Shown: one piece after another, positions 1 through 5,770 of the stretch
Layout: the number at the start of each line of letters is the position of its first letter
How positions within the stretch are numbered: the first letter of the stretch is position 1
From: an uncultured Rikenella sp.
Lineage (GTDB): Bacteria; Bacteroidota; Bacteroidia; Bacteroidales; Rikenellaceae
Direction of reading: 5' to 3'
Assembly: GCA_910577885.1 (NCBI GenBank)
Contig: CAJTNK010000112.1
Location: 1-6,073, forward strand
DNA length: 6,073 nucleotides
Notes under the pieces: model-generated
Databases searched by the model: none
What the model saw: only the letters and a program-made list of their open reading frames with translations
What the model was told of the DNA's origin: nothing
Made by a program: the position numbers and the translations under genes

Positions 1-12
1 AAAGTTCTTTGG

Positions 13-36
13 GTCCCTTTCTTTCAAGAAAGGGAC
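13..36. repeat. Perfect hairpin at the left edge
   Basis: Bases 13-23 are the exact reverse complement of 26-36, giving a 10-11 bp stem (GTCCCTTTCTT with AAGAAAGGGAC) around a very small loop. The stem is not followed by a T-run on the plus strand, so it is not a classic intrinsic terminator in that direction. On the minus strand it is followed by CCAAAGAACTTT, which is also a poor tract. It could be the 3' end of a transcript that begins outside the window, or one copy of a dispersed intergenic repeat. The palindrome is certain; the role is unknown. Confidence 0.6.
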
Positions 37-213
37 AGTACCCTCCCGTCGCTAAGCGCAGATTGCATATTATACCGAGGTAGCACGAGTAAAGCGAAGG
101 TAAAGTAGCCAATAACAGGAGTGCAAATAAAAGATCAATTTTTTCGTTCGCCCAACCGGTTGACACTCACCGAAAGCGAGTAAAAGGTTACTACCGGAGA
201 AAAATGTAACTTC
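37..213. other. Intergenic leader region without a gene
   Basis: No credible coding sequence lies between the left-edge hairpin and the cupin promoter. The stretch is more AT-rich than the rest of the window. It contains a weak stem-loop at about 165-181 (ACTCAC/GCGAGT with one mismatch around CGAAA). On the minus strand there is a near-match to the Bacteroidota -7 element (TTTATTTG, second base off consensus) at about 124-131. That could drive a divergent gene lying left of the window, but it is too weak to call as a promoter. Confidence 0.4.
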
Positions 214-244
214 TTGACAACAAGCCTTTCACGCTTTACATTTG
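214..244 (+). promoter_or_regulatory. Bacteroidota-type promoter of the cupin gene
   Basis: TACATTTG at 237-244 matches the Bacteroidota -7 consensus TAnnTTTG exactly. A TTG at 214-216, within TTGACA, lies 20 bases upstream, the spacing expected for the -33 element in this phylum. Transcription should start about 7 bases after the -7 box, near 251. That leaves a leader of about 20-25 bases before the ATG at 274. The motif match and spacing are visible in the sequence; the start of transcription is inferred. Confidence 0.75.
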
Positions 245-273
245 CCCCCGTAAACCTCAAAAAACGACGAATC

Positions 274-723
274 ATGAAACAGATTGAAAAGCAGAGCCAC
301 GGTCCGCACTTCACCGCCATCCAGGTCGGTCGGCTGAACGACCTGGGTTCCTACGTCCTGGAGGCGGGTCCGGAGCTCCGGATTCCGGGCAAGGTGTTCG
401 GCGGCGCGGCCGTGGGCGCAACGGGCGGCGAATTTTCGTTCCAAACGTTCCAACCGGGCAGCGAAACGGGCTTCCTCCACACCCACTCGACACACGAGGA
501 ACTGTACTTCTTCCTGAGCGGCTCGGGCGAGTTTCAGGTCGACGGCCAGGTGTTTCCGATCACCGAAGGGAGCGTCGTTCGGGTCGCCCCGGCCGGCCGG
601 CGGAGCGTCCGCAACAACGGATCCCAACCGCTCGTGATGCTCTGCGTCCAGTACCGCAGCGGAACCTTCACCGCCGAAGACGCCGCGGACGGGACTATTC
701 TGACCGATCCGGTGGTGTGGTAG
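274..723 (+). CDS. Small single-domain cupin protein
   Basis: This encodes a 149-residue cytoplasmic protein with one cupin beta-barrel and no signal peptide or membrane segment. Cupin motif 1 is clear at residues 66-85: HTH at 69-71, then E75/E76, then the conserved glycines G83 and G85. Motif 2 is at 99-115 (G99, P106, G108, N115). Its usual metal-binding histidine position holds Ser111, so the metal site is incomplete or altered. Stand-alone cupins of this size serve as enzymes, sugar or small-molecule binders, or sensors, and the substrate cannot be read from the sequence. I chose the ATG at 274 because an in-frame TTG at 214 lies inside the promoter, upstream of the expected transcription start. 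No strong Shine-Dalgarno is present, as is usual in Bacteroidota. The gene is monocistronic, with its own promoter and a terminator starting 31 bases after the stop. The cupin fold is secure; the function is unknown. Confidence 0.88.
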   Translation: MKQIEKQSHGPHFTAIQVGRLNDLGSYVLEAGPELRIPGKVFGGAAVGATGGEFSFQTFQPGSETGFLHTHSTHEELYFFLSGSGEFQVDGQVFPITEGSVVRVAPAGRRSVRNNGSQPLVMLCVQYRSGTFTAEDAADGTILTDPVVW

Positions 724-754
724 GCCTTCCCACCCCACCCATTCGAATACAAAC

Positions 755-797
755 AATCCCGGGCCTGAATTCGATCAGACCCGGGATTTCTTCTTTT
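755..797 (+). terminator. Strong intrinsic terminator between convergent genes
   Basis: Bases 755-768 pair with 775-788 in a 14-position stem with a single mismatch (764 against 779) and a six-base loop. The stem includes the GC-rich block ATCCCGGG/CCCGGGAT. On the plus strand it runs into ATTTCTTCTTTT (786-797), so it should end the cupin transcript. Read on the minus strand, the stem is followed by GTTTGTATT, so it may also stop transcription of the convergent MmcQ/YjbR gene, whose stop codon is at 807-809. Bidirectional action is inferred. Confidence 0.85.
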
Positions 798-806
798 GCG
801 CGCTCC

Positions 807-1184
807 TCAGACCCCCGCCGCCTCCCGCACCCGCCGCGGCAACGAACCGCCCACCAACTCATACGAATGGTCGATCATCTCCCGCACCTGCGCATCGGTC
901 AAGTGTGGCCCGGTCAGAAAAACGCCGTTCCAATGGCGTTTATTCATGTGCCAACCGGGTTCTATCTCCTCCGGATAGCGGTCTCTGAGTTCCACCGCCC
1001 GCTCCGGATCGCACTTCAACAACACGTAATCCGGCCTTTCCAGCGAACAAAGCGCAAAGATTTTCCCGGCCCCATACGCCTCCGTATCGCCGACCCGGAA
1101 GACCATCGTATCCTGGTCGAACGGGAACGCCTCACTGGCCGCCGTATGTGCGAGACAGTACTCGCGAACCTCTTCGATATTCAT
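807..1184 (-). CDS. MmcQ/YjbR family protein
   Basis: This 125-residue protein has the hallmarks of the MmcQ/YjbR family. An N-terminal helix region (MNIEEVREYCLAH) is followed by FPFDQDTMVFRV at 20-31. Then come KIFAL at 41-45, LKCDPERAVELR at 56-67, the signature PGWHMNKRHWN at 76-86, and a C-terminal helix (MIDHSYELV, 103-111). The family has a CyaY-like or double-wing fold and is often annotated as DNA-binding, but its physiological role is poorly defined. Between the RV strand and the KIFAL strand there are about seven extra residues (around 33-39, DTEAYGA) compared with E. coli YjbR as I recall it. That fits its length of 125 against about 118. The ATG at 1184 begins the recognisable fold. 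No clear promoter is visible upstream, so read-through from purL, 191 bases away, is plausible. There is no signal peptide. The family assignment is strong; the function is not. Confidence 0.9.
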   Translation of the reverse strand: MNIEEVREYCLAHTAASEAFPFDQDTMVFRVGDTEAYGAGKIFALCSLERPDYVLLKCDPERAVELRDRYPEEIEPGWHMNKRHWNGVFLTGPHLTDAQVREMIDHSYELVGGSLPRRVREAAGV

Positions 1185-1285
1185 CCCGTGTTATTTTTAT
1201 GGTTTTTGCGAGGGGTCGTACTTGCTTTTTCCGCACCTTTCCGACGTCTTCTCCCTATTCCTGAAGGCCCCGCAACTGAAAACCG

Positions 1286-1323
1286 CGCCCACAGGGCGTT
1301 TTACTGGCCTGACGGGTGAGAAA
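1286..1323 (+). repeat. 38-base hairpin repeat, copy A
   Basis: This is one of three 38-base copies of a REP-like element. It starts with a 5-bp stem and 3-base loop (CGCCC-aca-GGGCG, 1286-1298), continues into the constant core TTTTACTGGCC (1299-1309), and ends in GAGAAA. It matches the reverse complement of 5670-5707 at 33 of 38 positions and 5728-5765 at 30 of 38, without gaps. It lies between purL and the MmcQ/YjbR gene. On the minus strand, the direction of those genes, the hairpin is followed by CGGTTTT, so it could weaken transcription or protect the 3' end of purL mRNA. That role is inferred. Confidence 0.75.
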
Positions 1324-1348
1324 GCCCAAAAATCCAGCGCATCGCAGG

Positions 1349-1366
1349 GGCCATCCAGTGAAGAAA
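1349..1366 (+). repeat. Partial copy of the 38-base repeat
   Basis: These 18 bases (GGCCATCCAGTGAAGAAA) match the right-hand part of repeat copy C (5748-5765) at 16 of 18 positions, both differences being A for G. The hairpin half is missing. The fragment sits 25 bases after copy A and ends 9 bases before the purL stop codon, so it looks like a decayed second unit of the same family. No function can be assigned. Confidence 0.45.
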
Positions 1367-1375
1367 AGCCCGCCC

Positions 1376-4300
1376 CTACCTCGTATGTTCCTTGATCCAC
1401 TCGCGGGCATTGACAAAAGCCTCGATCCACGGTGTCACCTCATCCTGCGACCGCGACTCGCCGCTCGGATAATAGCCCCAGTTCCACGGCCGAACAGCCC
1501 GCTCCAAGTGCGGCATCATCGCCAAATGCCGACCGTCCGCCGAACAGATCGCAGCCGCATTGTAATCGCTGCCGTTCGGATTCCCCGGATACTCCGCATA
1601 CTGGTATTTCATCGGAATGTGGTAATGGTTCTCCGAGTACGGCAAGTGGAACTTACCCTCCCCATGGGCCACCCAAACCCCCAAGCTCGAATTTTCGAGC
1701 GAACGCAACATCACGCTCGGCGAAGGCTGTACCGTAACCCCCAAGAACCGTGACTCGAACTTGTGCGAGTCGTTATGCAACATCCTCGGCCGCTCCTCGT
1801 CGCCCTTGGGCGCGATCAACCCCAACTCCACCATCAACTGACAGCCGTTGCAAATCCCGATCGAGAGCGTATCCGGCCGGGCGTAGAACCGTTCCAACGC
1901 CTCCTTCGCCTTCGGGTTGAAGAGGAAAGCACCGGCCCACCCTTTGGCAGAACCCAACACATCCGAATTGGAGAACCCCCCCACAAAAGCGATCAGGTTC
2001 ACATCCTCCAACGTCTCGCGCCCCGAGATCAAGTCCGTCATGTGCACATCCCGCACGTCGAACCCCGCCAGGTGCATCATCCAAGCCGTCTCACGGTCGC
2101 ACTGACACCCCTTCTCCCGAATAATCGCCGCACGAATCCCCGTTTTCGTTTTGCGCCGCGGATCAATGCCATACTGCGACAACTTGCCCGTGAAGTGAGC
2201 CGGAAAATCGTAGTACAGCGGCTGTTTCTTATAATTCTCGTACCTCTCCAGCGCCAACTGCGGCGTACTCTGGTTCCGATCCAAGAGGTACGACGTCCGG
2301 TACCAAACATCCCGCATCCGGTCGATATCCAGCTGGAGCCGTTCGCAACACCCGTGCCGCAACGCGAACTTCCGCTCGCCGATCACCTCCGCAATCCGCT
2401 GTCCGGCTACCCCCATCCGGTCGAGCGACGCCAACACCGCCTCCACCCGCTCCGTCGCCACCTGCAACACCACGGCCGGTTTCTCGCTGAACAACAGCTT
2501 CACGAGGTCATCGTTCCGCAGCGGGTTCAAATCCACCGAGAGCCCCGCCCGATTCCCGCCGAAGACCATTTCGAGCAAAGTCGTAATCAGCCCGCCGCCC
2601 GACACGTCATGCCCCGCCAGCACATCTCCCCGTCCGATCAGCTCCTGCACACCGTTGAACGCACGTACGAAGTACTCCGCATCCCTGACCGTCGGCACAT
2701 CCGCCGACGACCCCACAGCCCCCACCACCTGCGCCAAGGCACTCCCCCCCAGCAAGAAATCCTCGCCACCCGTCATATCCACATACACCAGCGCGCTCCG
2801 ATCCGCATACTCCTCGTCCACCGCCGCCCGCACACACTTCTTGACATCCGAAACCTCGCCCGCCGAAGTGATAATCACCGTCCCGGGCGCCATCACCGCC
2901 TGTCCGTCCGGATACTTCTGAGTCATCGACAGCGAGTCCTTCCCGGTCGGAATATTGATCTTCAGTGCCAGCGCAAAATCACTGGCCGCCTCCACCGCCC
3001 GATAGAGCCGTGCATCCTCTCCCTCGTTCTTGCACGGCCACATCCAGTTGGCACTGAGCGACACCGCCTCCAGCCCGCCCCGCAGCGGCGCGAAGACGAT
3101 ATTGGTCAAAGCCTCTGCAATAGCCAGTACGGAGCCCTTAGCCGGATCGGCCATCGCCGCCGCCGGCGCATGCCCCAAAGCCGTCGCAATCCCCTGCCGC
3201 CCCTGGTAGTCGAGCGCAATCACCGCACAGTCGTTGAGCGGCAGCTGAAGCGTCCCGGCCGTCTGCTGCATCGCCACACGCCCCGTCACCGAACGGTCCA
3301 CCTTATTCGTGAGCCAATCCTTGCAAGCCACCCCTTCCAGCTGCAACACATCGGTCAGGTAATCCCCGATCTTCGCCACATCGTACTCCGGCGCCCGATA
3401 AGCCTCGACCACCGTCCGGTCGGTCATCACCGTCCGCGGCGCCTCGCCGAACATCGCACTGAGCTGCAAGTCGATCGGCCGTTCGCCCGTCCGGTTGTCC
3501 ACGAACGTGAACTGCATATCCCCGGTCGTCTCCCCGATCACGTACATCGGCGACCGCTCGCGATCGGCAATCGCTTGGAGTTTGGCTATGTGTTTCTCGT
3601 CCATCACCAGCCCCATCCGCTCCTGCGATTCGTTACCGACGATCTCCTTGTCCGACAACGTCGGGTCCCCCACCGGCAGCCGGTCCATATCGATCCGCCC
3701 CCCCGTCGCCTCAACCAGCTCCGACAGACAGTTCAAATGCCCCCCCGCCCCGTGGTCATGAATCGAAATAATCGGATTGTCATGCTCCTCGCTCAAAGCC
3801 CGGATCGCATTGTACGCCCGCCGCTGCATCTCCGGATTCGACCGCTGGATGGCATTCAACTCGATGGCATTGGTATACTCGCCCGTCGCCACGCTCGAAA
3901 CGGCACCGCCGCCCATCCCGATCCGATAATTATCCCCCCCCAACAGCACCACTTTATCGCCCGTCGTCGGCTCGTCCTTGAGCGAATCCACCTTCTTCCC
4001 ATACCCGATCCCCCCGGCCAGCATAATCACCTTGTCGAACCCATAGGTCTTCCCATTCTCCTGGTGTTCAAAGGTATAGACCGACCCGGTAATCAACGGC
4101 TGCCCGAACTTGTTCCCGAAGTCCGACGCTCCGTTGGAAGCCTTGATAAGGATATCCTCCGGCGTTTGGTAGAGCCACGGCCGCGCAGGAATCCCTCGTT
4201 CCCAACCCCGCCCCTGCGGATCGTCCCCCAGCCGCGGGTAAGCGGTCATATAACAAGCCGTCCCGGCCATCGGAAAAGCCCCCTTTCCCCCGGCAATCCG

Positions 4301-5116
4301 GTCGCGAATCTCACCTCCCGTCCCCGTCGCAGCCCCGTTGAACGGTTCCACCGTGGTCGGAAAATTATGGGTCTCGGCCTTGATCGATATCACGCTCTCG
4401 AAATCCTCGGTCTGGAAATAGTCCGGCCCCTCGTGCGAAGCCGGCGCAAACTGTTCGACCACCGATCCCTGAAGAAAAGCACAGTTATCCTTATAAGCAG
4501 AAACCACCCGCCCCGGATTGGTCGTCGTGGTCTTTTTGATGAGTTTGAAGAGCGTTTCCGGCTTCTCTTCCCCGTCGATCACGAACTGCCCGTTGAAGAT
4601 CTTATGCCGGCAGTGCTCCGAATTGACCTGCGAAAAACCGAACACTTCGCTATCGGTCAACGGCCGGCCGATCCGCGCCGCCAGATCTTTCAAGTACTGG
4701 ATCTCGTCCGGATTCAAAGCCAACCCCTGTTCCTTATTATACGCCTCGATGTCTTCGATATAGACAATCGGTTCGGGTTGTTTGTCAATCGTAAAGACAT
4801 CGCCGTCAATCGTACGATACATCCGGTACAACATCTTGTCGTACGGCGCCGCCTCGCTGTCCACCATCCGGAACTCCTCGATCCGCACGATCCCCCGGAT
4901 CCCCATATTCTGTGTAATCTCGACCGCATTGGTACTCCACGGGGTGATCATCTCCCGCCGAGGCCCGACGAAAATGCCGCTCACCGACGAAACATCGAGC
5001 CACTCGGCTCCCCCGAAAAGCCAGCACAGTTTGTCGATCGCCTGCCGGTCGAGCCGTTCTTCGGCTGCGGTCTGCACCGCGAAAATGGTGTTGTCGTTAC
5101 GAAACAGTTGTATCAT
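1376..5116 (-). CDS. purL: Phosphoribosylformylglycinamidine synthase, long form
   Basis: PurL catalyses the fourth step of de novo purine synthesis: FGAR + ATP + glutamine gives FGAM + ADP + phosphate + glutamate (EC 6.3.5.3), in the cytoplasm. At 1246 residues this is the long single-chain type, in which synthetase and glutaminase are fused, rather than the split PurS/PurQ/PurL form. In order there is an N-terminal PurS-like region (about 1-150) and a linker with the conserved NSEHCRHK (165-172). The first AIRS-like half has ETHNFPT at 248-254, GAATGTGGEIRD at 261-272, HDHGAGG at 453-459 and GNESQERM at 494-501. The second half has PTGKDSLSM at 723-731 and HDVSGGG at 836-842. The class I glutamine amidotransferase domain (about 993-1246) has nucleophile Cys1089 in GICNGCQ and His1203/Glu1205 in PHLE, completing the triad. 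All key motifs are present, with no frameshift. The ATG at 5116 lies about 25 bases after the predicted transcription start. The coding strand contains several runs of 7-8 G at Gly-Gly or neighbouring codons. Confidence 0.98.
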   Translation of the reverse strand: MIQLFRNDNTIFAVQTAAEERLDRQAIDKLCWLFGGAEWLDVSSVSGIFVGPRREMITPWSTNAVEITQNMGIRGIVRIEEFRMVDSEAAPYDKMLYRMYRTIDGDVFTIDKQPEPIVYIEDIEAYNKEQGLALNPDEIQYLKDLAARIGRPLTDSEVFGFSQVNSEHCRHKIFNGQFVIDGEEKPETLFKLIKKTTTTNPGRVVSAYKDNCAFLQGSVVEQFAPASHEGPDYFQTEDFESVISIKAETHNFPTTVEPFNGAATGTGGEIRDRIAGGKGAFPMAGTACYMTAYPRLGDDPQGRGWERGIPARPWLYQTPEDILIKASNGASDFGNKFGQPLITGSVYTFEHQENGKTYGFDKVIMLAGGIGYGKKVDSLKDEPTTGDKVVLLGGDNYRIGMGGGAVSSVATGEYTNAIELNAIQRSNPEMQRRAYNAIRALSEEHDNPIISIHDHGAGGHLNCLSELVEATGGRIDMDRLPVGDPTLSDKEIVGNESQERMGLVMDEKHIAKLQAIADRERSPMYVIGETTGDMQFTFVDNRTGERPIDLQLSAMFGEAPRTVMTDRTVVEAYRAPEYDVAKIGDYLTDVLQLEGVACKDWLTNKVDRSVTGRVAMQQTAGTLQLPLNDCAVIALDYQGRQGIATALGHAPAAAMADPAKGSVLAIAEALTNIVFAPLRGGLEAVSLSANWMWPCKNEGEDARLYRAVEAASDFALALKINIPTGKDSLSMTQKYPDGQAVMAPGTVIITSAGEVSDVKKCVRAAVDEEYADRSALVYVDMTGGEDFLLGGSALAQVVGAVGSSADVPTVRDAEYFVRAFNGVQELIGRGDVLAGHDVSGGGLITTLLEMVFGGNRAGLSVDLNPLRNDDLVKLLFSEKPAVVLQVATERVEAVLASLDRMGVAGQRIAEVIGERKFALRHGCCERLQLDIDRMRDVWYRTSYLLDRNQSTPQLALERYENYKKQPLYYDFPAHFTGKLSQYGIDPRRKTKTGIRAAIIREKGCQCDRETAWMMHLAGFDVRDVHMTDLISGRETLEDVNLIAFVGGFSNSDVLGSAKGWAGAFLFNPKAKEALERFYARPDTLSIGICNGCQLMVELGLIAPKGDEERPRMLHNDSHKFESRFLGVTVQPSPSVMLRSLENSSLGVWVAHGEGKFHLPYSENHYHIPMKYQYAEYPGNPNGSDYNAAAICSADGRHLAMMPHLERAVRPWNWGYYPSGESRSQDEVTPWIEAFVNAREWIKEHTR

Positions 5117-5147
5117 GTGTGTCGATTGTTTTCGTTTTTTCGATGCT

Positions 5148-5155
5148 CAAATATA
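5148..5155 (-). promoter_or_regulatory. Promoter -7 element of purL
   Basis: On the minus strand these bases read TATATTTG, an exact match to the Bacteroidota -7 consensus TAnnTTTG. They lie 31 bases before the purL ATG. Transcription should begin near 5141, giving a leader of about 25 bases that is rich in A and lacks a Shine-Dalgarno sequence. The -33 TTTG element is not seen at the expected 19-20 base spacing; a TTG occurs only 13 bases upstream. The promoter may therefore be weak, or helped by a regulator. No purine riboswitch is visible in such a short leader. Confidence 0.7.
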
Positions 5156-5250
5156 GTAAGATATTTTTCAATCCGCCCCATTTCGACGCCAATCACGCCC
5201 GCAAGGCATAACCCCTTACGAGCCGCAAGGTCTCTACTTACCGCCCGACT

Positions 5251-5373
5251 ACAAACCTTCCTCAGAGAAAGTTCGGCCCGTCGCCCACCCCCTTGAGGCT
5301 ATGCAAAACCCCGGTTGGAGTGCCCAGCGGCACCGACAGGGCCGGCGATGCGAAGCATCGCGACAAGCTCGCC
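5251..5373 (+). repeat. Imperfect direct repeat R2, copy 1
   Basis: This segment matches 5771-5873 in the same orientation. Shared blocks are ACAA..CCT..CAGA.AAA.TTCGGCC, then GCCCACCCCC followed by GAGGC, and, after a variable middle, GGCCGGCGAT...ATCGC.AC...CTC..GCCC. The middle is 38 bases here and 19 in copy 2. A 7-bp hairpin with a 3-base loop lies at 5345-5361 (GCGATGC-gaa-GCATCGC). Copy 2 has a hairpin of the same shape at the same place with different but still paired bases, which suggests the structure is under selection. The variable middle also contains a small stem, GTGCC-cagc-GGCAC. The boundaries are approximate. Confidence 0.65.
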
Positions 5374-5392
5374 CTCCTTTCTCCTCGAACAG

Positions 5393-5409
5393 CCGCCTCT
5401 TCGAGGCGG
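5393..5409. repeat. GC-rich hairpin
   Basis: CCGCCTC at 5393-5399 pairs perfectly with GAGGCGG at 5403-5409 across a TTC loop. It lies 20 bases after the end of R2 copy 1. There is no T-run on either side, so it is not a standard intrinsic terminator. It has the same 7-bp stem and 3-base loop geometry as the hairpins inside the R2 copies, which may or may not be meaningful. Confidence 0.5.
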
Positions 5410-5537
5410 GCGGCCGAGAAACTACTCCGCAAAACAACAAGTTCTACCCACGCACCGAAGCGTAAGAGCTCTCCTTTGCGGGCCGCCGCCAGCGGGACTT
5501 TGCAAAGAAAAGCCCAATCTTCGAGTGCCGAGCGAGA

Positions 5538-5672
5538 CCCCCGGGCTTCCGCGACAGCGGATGGCGAACCGGAGCTGCGTTATATGACGTCGGTGACTAC
5601 GGGTACATCTGGTCGTCGACGATTCCGACGGGGAGTGGCAATGCTTGCTACTTGCACTTCAACTACAGCTTT
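5538..5672 (+). pseudogene. Remnant of a FISUMP/Fib_succ_major-type domain
   Basis: Read in one plus-strand frame, this stretch encodes PPGFRDSGWRTGAAL followed by YDVGDYGYIWSST (5583-5621) and GNACYLHFNYS (5637-5669). The order of a GFR-D motif, a GALY-like turn, VG.YGY.WSST and an AYYL.FN-like strand is the C-terminal pattern of FISUMP domains (Fibrobacter succinogenes major paralogous domain), common in surface and lipoproteins of Bacteroidota. Only about 45 residues remain. There is no start codon, signal peptide or N-terminal half. The possible preceding piece NLRVPSE lies in a different frame (about 5516-5536). The similarity stops exactly where repeat copy B begins (5670), and the usual ending with an RCV-type motif is absent. 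The match is recalled from family patterns and not tested by a search. Confidence 0.6.
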
Positions 5673-5707
5673 CTCGCCCGAATGGCCAGTAAAACGCCCA
5701 GTGGGCG
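5670..5707 (-). repeat. 38-base hairpin repeat, copy B (inverted)
   Basis: On the minus strand this copy reads as a hairpin CGCCC-act-GGGCG, the constant core TTTTACTGGCC, ATTCGGGC, then GAGAAA. It matches copy A at 33 of 38 positions and copy C at 31 of 38. It lies head to head with copy C, separated by 20 bases (5708-5727), so the pair forms one long near-palindrome. Its outer end abuts the FISUMP-like remnant, as if the repeat pair had interrupted or replaced the rest of that gene. Confidence 0.75.
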
Positions 5708-5727
5708 CGTTGCGGGACCTCCAGGAA

Positions 5728-5765
5728 CACCCAGAGGGTGTTTTACTGGCCATCCGGTGGAGAAA
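5728..5765 (+). repeat. 38-base hairpin repeat, copy C
   Basis: The copy begins with hairpin CACCC-aga-GGGTG (5728-5740), extendable to 7 bp with flanking AA/TT. The constant core TTTTACTGGCC (5741-5751), ATCCGGTG and GAGAAA follow. Compared with copies A and B, the hairpin has changed from CGCCC/GGGCG to CACCC/GGGTG, a paired G:C to A:T change that keeps the stem. The core is identical in all three. The hairpin followed by TTTT resembles a small intrinsic terminator on the plus strand, but no plus-strand gene precedes it closely. Confidence 0.75.
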
Positions 5766-5770
5766 TTGGA

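Noticed and set aside
214..273. An upstream TTG start extending the cupin gene by 20 residues
   Set aside because: The TTG is part of the probable -33 element and lies before the expected transcription start. The added residues have no similarity to the cupin fold. The ATG at 274 fits the promoter position.
229..756. A 175-codon minus-strand frame across the cupin gene
   Set aside because: It is antisense to a clear cupin domain, runs through the promoter, and has no recognised domain.
1327..1334. Possible -7 promoter element for the MmcQ/YjbR gene (GATTTTTG on the minus strand)
   Set aside because: The first base is off consensus, no -33 element is present at the right spacing, and it lies about 140 bases from the start codon.
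5200..5230. Two copies of CGCAAGG upstream of purL, considered as regulator half-sites
   Set aside because: The 7-base repeat is short, lies 45-75 bases upstream of the -7 box, and matches no regulator site I know. Chance is a sufficient explanation.
1763..5296. A very long open frame (1177 codons) on the plus strand, antisense to purL
   Set aside because: It lies almost entirely opposite purL, which has all its family motifs. The translation is dominated by Arg, His, Pro and Leu with no recognisable domain, as expected when GC-biased codons of a real gene are read on the other strand. It has no promoter or coding signature of its own.
5670..5765. CRISPR-like repeat array
   Set aside because: The copies are inverted to each other and not direct, there are only two, and the third is more than 4 kb away. 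There are no regular spacers and no cas genes.
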